Assembly: GCA_963802205.1 (NCBI GenBank)
Contig: CAWDHW010000004.1
Span: forward strand, 153,499 to 217,498
DNA length: 64,000 nt
Source of the DNA: DYRB01 sp963802205
Lineage (GTDB): Bacteria > Pseudomonadota > Gammaproteobacteria > Chromatiales > Chromatiaceae
Direction of reading: 5' to 3'
Each line of letters starts with the position of its first letter. Positions within the stretch are counted from its first letter, which is position 1. Shown one piece after another: positions 38,396 to 47,171 of the stretch. The notes under the pieces are model-generated. The model worked only from the letters and a program-made list of their open reading frames with translations. It did not search any database and was not told where the DNA came from. The position numbers and the translations under genes were made by a program.

Positions 38396-39682
38396 ATGGC
38401 GCTTCATTTTAACCTCAAGCAGGTCAAGCTTGGCATCATCGGGCTCGGGTATGTCGGACTCCCGCTGGCCGTGGAGTTTGGCAAGCGCTACCCGACCATC
38501 GGGTACGATATCAGTCGGCGACGCATCGATGAGCTGCGGTTGGGGCGGGACAGTTCGCTCGAAGTCGAGCCCGATGAGCTGAAGGCCGTGCAGGGCCTGG
38601 CCTACACCGATAGTGCCGAGGATCTTGCCGGGTGCAATGTCTTCGTGGTCACGGTCCCAACGCCGATCGATGCGCACAAGGCACCGGACCTGCGGCCGCT
38701 CGAGTCCGCCAGCCGCACCTTGGGTGGGATACTACAGCCCGGCAGCATCGTCATCTACGAATCGACGGTCTACCCTGGGGCCACTGAAGAGGTCTGCATC
38801 CCGATCATCGAGCAGGTGTCGGGACTGACATACAATCGCGACTTCTTCGCCGGCTATAGCCCAGAACGTATCAACCCAGGCGACAAGGAACATCGCCTGC
38901 CGACGATCAAGAAAGTGACATCTGGCTCCACCGCCGAGGTTGCCGGGTTCGTCGATGCGCTTTACGGTAGCATCGTCCTTGCTGGGACCCACAAGGCGAG
39001 TTCTATCCGCGTCGCGGAGGCCGCCAAGGTCATCGAGAATACCCAGCGCGACGTGAACATTGCGCTGATCAACGAGTTGGCGCTGATCTTCAATCGCCTC
39101 GGCATCGATACCCAAGAGGTCCTCGAGGCCGCCGGGAGTAAGTGGAACTTCCTGCCGTTTCGCCCGGGCCTGGTTGGCGGGCATTGTATCGGCGTCGATC
39201 CTTACTACCTGACCTACAAGGCACAGGCCATCGGCTACCATCCCGAGGTCATTCTCGCAGGGCGTCGCCTCAATGACGGCATGGGTTCCTATGTGGCCAG
39301 TCAGGTCATCAAACTCATGATGCAGCGGGGTGGGGTAGCCGAGGCGAGCCGCGCGCTGGTCATGGGCCTGACCTTCAAGGAAAATTGCCCGGATCTACGT
39401 AACACCCGCGTCGTCGATATCGTCGCTGAACTCAAGGATTACGGCATTACCTGCGACGTGTACGACCCTTGGGCGAGCCCAGAAGAGGCCCATGCAGAAT
39501 ATGGCATTACACTGGTCGATACGTTGGTGCCGGGGACCTATGACGCCGTGATCCTGGCCGTCGCCCACCGGCAATTTCAGGCGATGGGTGTGGTGGATCT
39601 CAGGGCGCTGGGTAAACCTGGCGCCGTACTCTACGACGTCAAGCAAATCCTACCTCGCAGCGAGGTCGATGGACGCCTCTGA
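38396..39682 (+). CDS. tviB: UDP-sugar 6-dehydrogenase, TviB-like
   Basis: 428 residues. NAD-binding GIIGLGYVGLPLAVEFGKRY, then VPTPIDAHKAPDL, ESTVYPGATEEVCIP, GYSPERINPGDKEH, catalytic Cys in GLVGGHCIGVDPYYLTYKAQ and the C-terminal domain GLTFKENCPDLRNT. This signature fits the TviB/VipA branch that oxidises UDP-N-acetyl-hexosamines rather than UDP-glucose; the exact sugar is uncertain. It is probably part of capsule or O-antigen sugar supply together with the epimerase downstream. Confidence 0.9.
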   Translation: MALHFNLKQVKLGIIGLGYVGLPLAVEFGKRYPTIGYDISRRRIDELRLGRDSSLEVEPDELKAVQGLAYTDSAEDLAGCNVFVVTVPTPIDAHKAPDLRPLESASRTLGGILQPGSIVIYESTVYPGATEEVCIPIIEQVSGLTYNRDFFAGYSPERINPGDKEHRLPTIKKVTSGSTAEVAGFVDALYGSIVLAGTHKASSIRVAEAAKVIENTQRDVNIALINELALIFNRLGIDTQEVLEAAGSKWNFLPFRPGLVGGHCIGVDPYYLTYKAQAIGYHPEVILAGRRLNDGMGSYVASQVIKLMMQRGGVAEASRALVMGLTFKENCPDLRNTRVVDIVAELKDYGITCDVYDPWASPEEAHAEYGITLVDTLVPGTYDAVILAVAHRQFQAMGVVDLRALGKPGAVLYDVKQILPRSEVDGRL

Positions 39683-39784
39683 GGGCATGCCATTACCCAC
39701 CTCCTTTGAGCCTCTCACGGAGGCGCGAAGGCACAGAGAAGTGAGCGATCATCGTTTCGGTCGGCTCCTGCCGTCTCGCGTAGA

Positions 39785-39855
39785 TTGGCCTTCAGGCCAA
39801 CCCCGGCCTCGCGGGCCACCCGCGGCGCCCGGTCGGTCTAAAGGCCGACCTACAG
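39785..39855. repeat. REP-like inverted pair between the dehydrogenase and epimerase genes
   Basis: TTGGCCTTCAGGCCAA at 39785-39800 and GTCGGTCTAAAGGCCGACCTACAG at 39832-39855. The second keeps the CCTACAG tail of the GTAGGTCGGG family with changed stem bases. The 228-base gap holds no gene. Confidence 0.75.
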
Positions 39856-39910
39856 AGCCCCATGATGTCTGGGCGGCCTGGGTCCATCCTTGTCTATTTT
39901 CGGAGCGATT

Positions 39911-40918
39911 ATGAAGGTCCTGATTACGGGTAGCGCGGGTTTCATCGGATCGACCCTGGCCCTTCGCCTGCTGGGGCGCGGCGATGAAGTGCTCGGTATC
40001 GACAACCTCAATGACTATTACGATGTCGGTCTGAAGAAGGCCCGGCTCGCGCGTCTGGAGAATTTCCCGGGGTTTACTGACCTTCGGATCGATCTTGAGG
40101 ATCGGTTCGGCGTGGCAGAGGTCTTTGCCAGGCATAAACCGGAGCGGGTGGTCAATCTGGCCGCCCAGGCCGGCGTGCGCTATTCAATCGAAAATCCTAT
40201 GGCCTATGTGAATACGAACCTGGTGGGTTTCGCACATATCCTCGAGGGGTGTCGCCACAATGGTGTGGAGCATCTGGTGTATGCCTCCAGCAGCTCGGTC
40301 TACGGCGCCAATACGAATATGCCATTTTCTGTCCACCAGAACGTGGACCATCCTATGAGCCTCTACGCGGCAAGCAAGAAGGCCAATGAACTGATGGCCC
40401 ATACCTATAGCCATCTCTATCGCATCCCCACCACCGGTCTACGCTTTTTTACGGTCTACGGCCCCTGGGGGCGGCCGGACATGGCGCTGTTCAAGTTTAC
40501 CCGCGCCATCCTTGCCGATGAGCCGATCGACGTTTACAACTATGGCCATCATCGCCGCGACTTCACCTACATCGATGACATCGTAGAGGGCGTTATCCGG
40601 GTACTCGATCGAATCCCTGAGCCCAATCCGCTGTGGTCTGGGGATAATCCCGACTCCGCCACCAGTGCGGCACCCTACCGATTGTACAACATCGGTAATA
40701 ACCAGCCGGTGGAGCTGATGGAGTACATTCGGATTCTGGAGCAGTGCCTCGGCCGCGAGGCCAAGAAGAATCTGTTGCCCTTGCAGGACGGCGATGTGCC
40801 CGATACCTATGCCGACGTGCGGGACCTGGTGCGGGATACCGGCTATCAGCCCGACACCCAGGTCTCCGTTGGCGTGGCACGCTTCGTGGATTGGTATCGG
40901 GCCTACTACGGGGCCTGA
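39911..40918 (+). CDS. NAD-dependent sugar epimerase (UDP-glucuronate 4-epimerase-like)
   Basis: 335 residues from the ATG at 39911 with a CGGAG ribosome binding site. Extended SDR family: GSAGFIGSTLALRLLGRGD, NLNDYYDVGLKKARL, catalytic Ser region YASSSSVYGANTNMPF, YxxxK in YAASKKANELMAH, and RFFTVYGPWGRPDMALFKF. The combination fits UDP-glucuronate epimerases of the WbnF/LpsL type. It follows tviB at a distance of 228 bases and probably shares its sugar pathway. Confidence 0.88.
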   Translation: MKVLITGSAGFIGSTLALRLLGRGDEVLGIDNLNDYYDVGLKKARLARLENFPGFTDLRIDLEDRFGVAEVFARHKPERVVNLAAQAGVRYSIENPMAYVNTNLVGFAHILEGCRHNGVEHLVYASSSSVYGANTNMPFSVHQNVDHPMSLYAASKKANELMAHTYSHLYRIPTTGLRFFTVYGPWGRPDMALFKFTRAILADEPIDVYNYGHHRRDFTYIDDIVEGVIRVLDRIPEPNPLWSGDNPDSATSAAPYRLYNIGNNQPVELMEYIRILEQCLGREAKKNLLPLQDGDVPDTYADVRDLVRDTGYQPDTQVSVGVARFVDWYRAYYGA

Positions 40919-41045
40919 CCATGCCGTTACTCAACGCGATATAAGCGTCTCACACAGACGCAGAGGTTCAGGCGTGTCCTCAGCCCGGGCGCGGTCAAGG
41001 CATGCCCCATCGCGCCGGGCGGTCAGGGCCGATCGACCCTAGCCA

Positions 41046-41948
41046 CTATTCGATCCGGGCGAGGTCGAAGATGTCCTGAAGGCGTTCCAGTAGCCCCCGT
41101 AATTCCAGGGCGGTGAGGGCGAATTCCGCCTCCAGACGGGCAACCGGGTCCTCAATGTCGGCGTCGATGGCCTCCTCGACCAAGGCATCCGCAAGGGTCA
41201 GACGCTTGAGAGACAGGTCGTCCTGGAGAAGCAGGGAGACGTGCTCATCCCACTCGCAGGCAACCTTGACCACCTGCTTGCCGGCCCTAAGATGGGTCTG
41301 AATCTCCTCGCTGGTCAGGTCCTGACCGCGGCACCGGACTACCGACTGGGTATCCTCCGGATCGCGCAACTCGCACTCCTGGCCCAGTGCGAGGCCTGCA
41401 GGGAGGTCGCTGCCCTCGACCCACTGGGTCAGCAATTGGGCGACAGGCCGGTTGGGGCGGGGAGGGATGGCGGGGAAGGTGCCGAGCATCTCGCGCAGGA
41501 GGGAGACGACCTCCTCGGCGGTCTTGTCGCTGGCCGCATCCACCACCATCCACCCGGCTTGCGTATCCACATAGGCGAGTACCCGGCGGGAGCGCAGGAA
41601 GGCACGCGGCATCATCTCCACCAGGATGTCCTCGCGCAAGCGGCGGCGCTCGGCCTTCCCGATGCTGCGGACCTCGGCACCTTCGATCTCTGCGATGCGC
41701 TCGTCGAGGGCCTCGGCGACCACCGAGGACGGCAGGAGGCGCTCCTGACGGCGCACGCACATCAACAGACAACCATTGACGCCGTGGACCAAGGCCCCAT
41801 CGTCCCCGGCTGGGGCGGACCAACCGATGGTGGCGGTCTCCAATGGCCCACAGGGGCGAAAACGGCGGGTGCCAAGCTGGGCCTCAAGGCCCGCGGCCGT
41901 CAATTCCAACGGCCCCCCCAAACGAAAGAAACGGACGTTTTTGAACAA
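41046..41948 (-). CDS. rdgC: Recombination-associated protein RdgC
   Basis: 300 residues from a TTG at 41948 (FKNVRFFRL), which fits the family start and has a GGGGGA ribosome binding site. A TTG at 41972 would add 8 residues. Family features: FRPCGPLETATIGWSAP, VRSIGKAERRRLREDIL, FPAIPPRPNRPVAQLLTQWV and ELRDPEDTQSVVRCRGQDL. RdgC forms a DNA-encircling ring dimer and modulates RecA, and it is confined mainly to beta- and gammaproteobacteria. Single gene. Confidence 0.93.
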   Translation of the reverse strand: MFKNVRFFRLGGPLELTAAGLEAQLGTRRFRPCGPLETATIGWSAPAGDDGALVHGVNGCLLMCVRRQERLLPSSVVAEALDERIAEIEGAEVRSIGKAERRRLREDILVEMMPRAFLRSRRVLAYVDTQAGWMVVDAASDKTAEEVVSLLREMLGTFPAIPPRPNRPVAQLLTQWVEGSDLPAGLALGQECELRDPEDTQSVVRCRGQDLTSEEIQTHLRAGKQVVKVACEWDEHVSLLLQDDLSLKRLTLADALVEEAIDADIEDPVARLEAEFALTALELRGLLERLQDIFDLARIE

Positions 41949-42083
41949 GCTTCCCCCTGGTCTGTGACACAAAACACAGCATTATGCCCGACCCATCGGG
42001 GGCTGTAACCCAGAACCGAAACTCGGCCGCAGCGCGGACAGGGGCAGGTCGTTCTGGCGATCGCCAGGCCCTGGGGGAGACGC

Positions 42084-43169
42084 TCAGACCCCTTCCACGC
42101 GAACCGGCAGGCGACGGTCGCCCCAGGTCCCGGGGGCAGACTCGAAGGTCCCGGGGCAGGGTGTGCCGCAGGCAGCGCAATGGCCCTCGACGTCGAGTCC
42201 CCAGGCCCCAATGCGATACCAGTCGCGCTCGATGAGGCAATGTCCACAGCGATGGCACCAGGTGCTGCCGCCCTCCCGGTCATGGACGTTGCCGGTGTAG
42301 GCGTAGCGCACCCCATTGCGGCGTGCCAGGTTGCGGGCCAGGGTCAGGGTCGCCGGTGGGGTAGGGGGGGCGTCGGTGAGCTTCCAGTCCGGGTGGAAGG
42401 CGGTGAAGTGCATGGGGACATCCGGACCGAGGTGCTCGACGACCCAGGCGGTCATGGTATCGAGTTCCTCCTCCGAATCGTTGTAGCCGGGTATGATCAG
42501 CGTGGTCAACTCGACCCAGACCCTGGTTTCGTGGCGCAGGTAGAGCAGGGTCTCCAGCACTGGGGCCAGGTGCCCCCCGCACAGGCGATGGTAGAAGTCC
42601 TCGGTAAAGGCCTTGAGGTCCACATTGGCCGCATCCATGGCGGCGAAGAGGTCCTCGCGGGCACCGGGGCTGACGTAGCCCGCGGTCACGGCGACGTTCT
42701 TGACTCCCAGCTCGCGGCAGGCCAGGGCGGTGTCGCGGGCATATTCCAGGAAGGGGACCGGGTCATTGTAGGTGTAGGCGACACTGCGGCAACCTAAGGC
42801 GGCGGCCTGTTTGGCGATGGCCAAAGGGCTTGCAACGGCGGCGAGGGTATCCATCTCGCGGGACTTGCTCATGTCCCAATTCTGGCAGTATCTACAGGCC
42901 AGATTGCAGCCGGCGGTGCCGAAGGACAGCACCGGGGTGCCGGGTAGAAAGTGGTTGAGGGGCTTCTTCTCGATGGGGTCCACGCAGAATCCGCTGGAGC
43001 GCCCATACGTATAGAGCCGGATCTCGCCTCCCGAGCATCCGCGCACGAAGCACAGCCCGCGCTGTCCGTCGCGGAGCTGGCAGTAACGGGGACAGACATC
43101 GCACTGGACGCGCTGGTCGGACAGTTGGTGCCAGTAGCGGGTTGGGTACGATTCGGGGAGTGCGGACAC
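42084..43169 (-). CDS. amrS: AmmeMemoRadiSam-system radical SAM enzyme AmrS
   Basis: 361 residues. N-terminal CDVCPRYCQLRDGQRGLCFVR, the radical SAM cluster CNLACRYCQNWDMSK, YTYNDPVPFLEYARD, LTTLIIPGYNDSEEEL and a C-terminal zinc-type CHRCGHCLIERD and CAACGTPCPG region. It belongs to the family that occurs with the AMMECR1 and Memo proteins; neither is in this window, so it is an orphan here. The biochemical role is not established. Confidence 0.9.
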   Translation of the reverse strand: MSALPESYPTRYWHQLSDQRVQCDVCPRYCQLRDGQRGLCFVRGCSGGEIRLYTYGRSSGFCVDPIEKKPLNHFLPGTPVLSFGTAGCNLACRYCQNWDMSKSREMDTLAAVASPLAIAKQAAALGCRSVAYTYNDPVPFLEYARDTALACRELGVKNVAVTAGYVSPGAREDLFAAMDAANVDLKAFTEDFYHRLCGGHLAPVLETLLYLRHETRVWVELTTLIIPGYNDSEEELDTMTAWVVEHLGPDVPMHFTAFHPDWKLTDAPPTPPATLTLARNLARRNGVRYAYTGNVHDREGGSTWCHRCGHCLIERDWYRIGAWGLDVEGHCAACGTPCPGTFESAPGTWGDRRLPVRVEGV

Positions 43170-43451
43170 GGGTGCCTCCGGGGGCTTGGGTGCATCGGTA
43201 GCGACCTTTTACATAGTGTGGCACGGGCTGTGGACAAGTTTGTGGAAAGCGAGGCTTGTCGGGGTCTGGCGGCCCCCAGAGGCACGCGCCCCGTTGCCCA
43301 GGAGGCGCCGCTTACTGTTTGGTAAATCGTAGTAGAATCAGATCGTTGAAGTGTCTTGTTGCAACACTTTCAACGGCTCTGGGGCGCCGCGCGGCGGCGT
43401 GGCCCGTTCTTGACACTGTGCATATTCGTGTGGTTAGACGGGGTGTTAGAC

Positions 43452-43895
43452 ATGATCGGTGGAGGAGACCGCTTCTGGGAGACGACGTCCCTGCAGGCAC
43501 TGGACCCGGGGCGCTGGGAGTCGCTGTGCGACGGGTGTGGTAAGTGCTGCCTGGAAAAGTTCGAGGACGAGGACACCGGCGACATGGTCTACAGCAATGT
43601 CGCCTGTCGCCTGCTCGACCTGGAGACCTGCCGCTGTGCGGACTATGCGCACCGCCGACTGTTGGTGCCCGAGTGCATCCCCCTGACCGCGGCCGTACTG
43701 GAGGACCCGCGCTGGCTCCCGCAGACCTGTGCTTATCGCCTGGTGGCCGAGGGCAAGCCGCTGCCGGACTGGCACCCGTTGGTCAGCGGCGATCCGGGAT
43801 CGGTACGGGCCGCCGGGCAGAGCGTCTACGGGCGCGTCATCCCGGAGTCCGAGGCGGACGATCCCCTGATGCACTTGATCGACTGGATCCGTTAG
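43452..43895 (+). CDS. YcgN-family cysteine cluster protein (UPF0260)
   Basis: 147 residues from the ATG at 43452 (MIGGGDRFWE). The longer reading from 43356 adds an unconserved stretch. Conserved Cys set CDGCGKCCLEKFEDEDTG, VACRLLDLETCRCADYA, LVPECIPLT and LPQTCAYRLVAEGKPLPDWH, then YGRVIPE. This is the UPF0260/zinc- or iron-chelating CxxCxxCC family; its function is unknown. Confidence 0.9.
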   Translation: MIGGGDRFWETTSLQALDPGRWESLCDGCGKCCLEKFEDEDTGDMVYSNVACRLLDLETCRCADYAHRRLLVPECIPLTAAVLEDPRWLPQTCAYRLVAEGKPLPDWHPLVSGDPGSVRAAGQSVYGRVIPESEADDPLMHLIDWIR

Positions 43896-43934
43896 CCTTC
43901 CCGGGCACCCAGGGGCTATATCTGCGGTGTCGAA

Positions 43935-44171
43935 TCAGCCACAGGAGCGCAAGGGCCCGCGACAGGCCTCCCGCCGGCCCTCGCAGGGGGCACAGCGACG
44001 GGTGTTGGGGACTCGCACCCGGCGGGCGTCCGGGATCGGGACACCGCAGTCGATGCAGCACTTGGTTCCCTGACCCTCCCGGGCCCGTTCTCGGATCATG
44101 TGGATGCGCATCTCGATCTCGCGCTGCGTGTGGGCCTGGGCGCGGTCGAGCAGGTCGGCGTGTTTCTCCAT
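43935..44171 (-). CDS. Small TraR/DksA-family zinc-finger protein
   Basis: 78 residues, starting at the ATG at 44171 (MEKHADLLDRAQAH); the reading frame is open upstream but without family similarity. It has an N-terminal helix followed by the C4-type finger CCIDCGVPIPDARR and CAPC. It is shorter than DksA and lacks the long coiled coil, like phage and plasmid TraR. It may act at the RNA polymerase secondary channel; this is inferred from the family. It lies between the YcgN-type gene and lptF on the other strand. Confidence 0.82.
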   Translation of the reverse strand: MEKHADLLDRAQAHTQREIEMRIHMIRERAREGQGTKCCIDCGVPIPDARRVRVPNTRRCAPCEGRREACRGPLRSCG

Positions 44172-44424
44172 CGAAGGGGGCTCCCGGATTGGACGCACGG
44201 CAGGTGGCGGTCTTGGTGGTCGGCGTTCCGGTCTCGCCTTCTGGTCGCGGAGGGCGGGGCCGGACCCTGACAGAGTGTCTCCCGCGCCCATGTCCGCCGC
44301 GTGACGGTCCAATGACGGTCCTGTGTTGGCCTGTCGTTCCCGATTGGGGTTGGTCGTGCTTTCCGCAGAAGTGCGACAATGACAACCCGCTTTTCCGCAG
44401 GTCGCCGAACCAGGCCAAGCGCCC

Positions 44425-45696
44425 GTGATCCGGATCATCGATCGCTATGTCCTGCTTGAGGTCGCCAAGGTCTTCGCGGCCGTCGTGGGCGTCCTGCTGC
44501 TCATCACGTTGAGTCTGCTGTTCCTGCGTACCCTGGAAGAGGTCAATGTGGGCGCGCTCAATGGCGGTCTGGTGCTGCGTTTCCTGGGCCTTCAGATCCT
44601 CCGGGACCTGGCCAGCTTGCTGCCGCCGGCCTTCTTCCTGGCGATCCTGGTCGCCCTTGGGCGCCTGGCCCGGGACAGCGAACTCATCGCCATGGCCGCC
44701 AGCGGCATGGGCCCGGGCCGGATTTATTCCGCCCTGGCCCTGCTGGTGCTCCCACTGGCGCTGATGACAGCGTGGTTTGCTCTGTACATGCAGCCCTGGG
44801 CATCGGCGCAGATCCAGCGTATCCGACTCCAGCAGAGCGAGCAGCTATCGCAGATTGCCGGTCTTCAGGCTGGGCGCTTCTACCAGCAGGACGATGGCCA
44901 GGTGACGATCTTCGTAGGCGAGATCGACGGGGATCGTCAGTTGCGCCATGTCTTCATCCATGACGGGCGGGGACAGACGCAGCGCACGGTGCTCAGCGAT
45001 GCCGGGCTGCATCGGCTGGACCCCGCGACCGGAGACCATGAGGTGACGCTTCTGGACGGCTGGCGCTACGACGGGACCCCGGGGGCCGCCGACTACGCCA
45101 TGGGTAGATTTCAACGCTATCGTCTGTGGGTCCCTGCCAAGGAACCGGGCGGCCAGACAAGTCGCAAACGCTCGACCATCTCGACCTCCGACTTGTGGTG
45201 GGGCGGGACCCTGGCAGATCGCGCCGAGTTGGAACATCGGTTGAGCGGGGTGGTGGCCATCTTCAGTCTGGGGCTGATCGCTGTGCCTCTGAGTGTCCTG
45301 TCGCCCCGGCAACGTTCCACCGGGCGGATGGTGCTTGCGTTCCTCACCTATTTCAGCTTCTTCAACCTTCAGAGAGTGGCCGAGGGTTGGATGCAAGCGG
45401 GGGTTACCCCCGCCTGGCTCGGCAGCCTCTGGTACCAGGGGTTTATCCTGGCGGTGGTGTACCTGATCCTGCTATCCGACAGCTATTGGTACCGCCGCCT
45501 GACAGCGCCTGCTGGACGGTGGGGATGCCATCGGTCGGGTGACGTCGCTGCGGGTGTCCGCACCACCTGGCGGGGCTGGTGTCCCTGGGGCGCTACAGCC
45601 GAGCGTGCGAGTCCCGCGGTGTCGCAGACCCGGCGCTCCACGCCCAACCCCACGCTACCAACGCCAACCACCGGGCACCCATCGCAACGGCGTTGA
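44425..45696 (+). CDS. lptF: LPS export ABC transporter permease LptF
   Basis: 423 residues with hydrophobic segments at the N-terminus (VAKVFAAVVGVLLLITLSLL), the conserved ELIAMAASGMGPGRIY coupling helix, a periplasmic jellyroll (RFYQQDDGQVTIFVGEIDG) and C-terminal helices ending SDSYWYRRL. LptF pairs with LptG and LptB to pull lipopolysaccharide from the inner membrane. Residues after about 362 (45511-45696) are Arg/Thr/Pro-rich and unlike the family, so a frameshift or lost stop near 45510 is likely. lptG is not next to it, although the two are usually adjacent. Confidence 0.88.
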   Translation: MIRIIDRYVLLEVAKVFAAVVGVLLLITLSLLFLRTLEEVNVGALNGGLVLRFLGLQILRDLASLLPPAFFLAILVALGRLARDSELIAMAASGMGPGRIYSALALLVLPLALMTAWFALYMQPWASAQIQRIRLQQSEQLSQIAGLQAGRFYQQDDGQVTIFVGEIDGDRQLRHVFIHDGRGQTQRTVLSDAGLHRLDPATGDHEVTLLDGWRYDGTPGAADYAMGRFQRYRLWVPAKEPGGQTSRKRSTISTSDLWWGGTLADRAELEHRLSGVVAIFSLGLIAVPLSVLSPRQRSTGRMVLAFLTYFSFFNLQRVAEGWMQAGVTPAWLGSLWYQGFILAVVYLILLSDSYWYRRLTAPAGRWGCHRSGDVAAGVRTTWRGWCPWGATAERASPAVSQTRRSTPNPTLPTPTTGHPSQRR

Positions 45697-45854
45697 ATCA
45701 AGCGGGCGTCGTTCATCATTGCAGCCGGCTCCCGTCGGCTGGCGTGCGGGCCGGCCCCGGCGTCTTGGGCCACTCATGGCGCCTGATCGGCTGGTGGCTA
45801 CGGCGCAAGTATACGAGCCCTTTTGATTGTGGAGGCAGGATCGAAATTGGTTAT

Positions 45855-45883
45855 CGTGAAAACGCTAATGAATGGGGTATAAT
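45855..45883 (+). promoter_or_regulatory. Possible promoter of the Mrp/oxidoreductase operon
   Basis: A perfect -10 box TATAAT sits at 45878-45883, in the 334-base gap (45697-46030) before mrpE. There is no good -35 box 17 bases upstream (CGTGAA), so the call is weak. The ribosome binding site GGCGAGG is at 46016-46022. Confidence 0.35.
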
Positions 45884-46030
45884 TCGCCCCGCGGCCCCAG
45901 TCAAAGTGTTCGATGGGGCCAGTATTTTCTGCAAGTCGTAATCGTGCGTGCCGTCGCTGTAGCTTGAGCGGCCCTGCATCTCGTGCCCCGCTTGCTGTCC
46001 TCTGGCCGTTGTTTAGGCGAGGTATTCCGC

Positions 46031-46570
46031 ATGGATCCCCAACCCCCCGCTGCCCGCTCCGCGCAGGCAAGCCCCTCGCTGCACCACTACTTGTTCAGCT
46101 TCCTGGTCCTCTTCGGACTCTGGCTCCTTTTGGTCGGGACCCTACAAGAGCAGGAGGTCATCGCCGGGGCTGTGTCCGCCCTGGTGGTGACCGCCATCGC
46201 CGGGCCCAGGCTCGCCATCTTCACAGGGGTACGTTTCACCCCCATGGCCCCGATTCACCTGGTCCTTTATCTGGGCTACTTCCTGGTCGCCCTGGTGAAG
46301 GCCAACCTGGACGTCGCCTGGCGGGTGTTGGCGCCATCCCTGCCCATCCGCCCCGGCGTCGTGCGCGTGCGCACGGGGCTTGTGTCGCCCCTGGGGCGTC
46401 TGATCCTGGCCAACAGCATCACCCTGACCCCGGGCACCCTGTCGGTGGATATCCTGGGCGATACGATTTTGATCCACTGGATCGACTGCCCCCCAGGGGT
46501 GGACATCGAGCAGGCGACCCAGGCCATCGTCGGCTCCTTCGAACGCCACATCAGCGGATTCCTCAAATGA
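46031..46570 (+). CDS. mrpE: Mrp antiporter subunit E (MnhE/MrpE)
   Basis: 179 residues from the ATG at 46031. Membrane segments are followed by the typical cytoplasmic part NSITLTPGTLSVDILGDTIL and IHWIDCPPGVDIEQAT. It is the first gene of a tightly packed operon. Its stop overlaps mrpF by four bases. MrpE is required for assembly of the cation/proton antiporter module. Confidence 0.92.
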   Translation: MDPQPPAARSAQASPSLHHYLFSFLVLFGLWLLLVGTLQEQEVIAGAVSALVVTAIAGPRLAIFTGVRFTPMAPIHLVLYLGYFLVALVKANLDVAWRVLAPSLPIRPGVVRVRTGLVSPLGRLILANSITLTPGTLSVDILGDTILIHWIDCPPGVDIEQATQAIVGSFERHISGFLK

Positions 46571-46833
46571 GTCTGAACCCTTTGGAAATTATCGCCTTCG
46601 CCCTGATGGGCGCGGCCCTGGTGCTCGGGTTGGTGCGCCTGGGCCTCGGGCCCCAGACCGCGGACCGTCTGGTTGCTTCCGACACCCTGGCGGTCATCAC
46701 TACCGCCGGGCTCGCCGGCGTCGCCGTCCTGCTCGATAGCCCGCTCTACCTGGACGTGGCCCTGATCTACGGGGTGCTGTCCTTTGTCGGCGTGGTGGCC
46801 CTGGCCCGAGCCATCGAGGGGGACAGATCATGA
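46567..46833 (+). CDS. mrpF: Mrp antiporter subunit F (MnhF/MrpF)
   Basis: 88 residues, three hydrophobic segments; conserved RLGLGPQTADRLVASDTLAV, followed by ALIYGVLSFVGVVALAR. Overlaps mrpE and mrpG by four bases each (ATGA). Confidence 0.9.
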   Translation: MSLNPLEIIAFALMGAALVLGLVRLGLGPQTADRLVASDTLAVITTAGLAGVAVLLDSPLYLDVALIYGVLSFVGVVALARAIEGDRS

Positions 46834-47171
46834 GGCTGGCCGCGGACATCTTCCTGCTCGTGGGCGGGGTGTTCTCCCTGCTTGGAGCACTGGGCTTGCT
46901 GCGCATGCCCGACGTGTACAACCGCATCCAGGCGGGGACCAAGGCCGGGACCCTGGGGGCCCTGTGCTTCCTCATCGGGGTCGGTCTCCTGTATCCCGAC
47001 TGGTGGGCCAAGCTGTTGGCGATTGCGGGTCTGATCCTGTTCACCAACCCGGTCGGGTCCGCCAGCATTGCCCGCGCGCTGTATCTGTCCGGGGTGCGCC
47101 CCTGGCTGGCGCCGGAAACGGGAGGCCAGCCGGTATCCAAGGCCCCGCAGGGCAGGGAGGTGACGCTGTGA
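46830..47171 (+). CDS. mrpG: Mrp antiporter subunit G (MnhG/MrpG)
   Basis: 113 residues; LLVGGVFSLLGALGLLRMPD, then YNRIQAGTKAGTLGALCF and the LFTNPVGSASIARA end that mark MrpG. The C-terminal tail of 25 residues is polar and not conserved. Its stop overlaps the next start by one base. Confidence 0.92.
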   Translation: MRLAADIFLLVGGVFSLLGALGLLRMPDVYNRIQAGTKAGTLGALCFLIGVGLLYPDWWAKLLAIAGLILFTNPVGSASIARALYLSGVRPWLAPETGGQPVSKAPQGREVTL

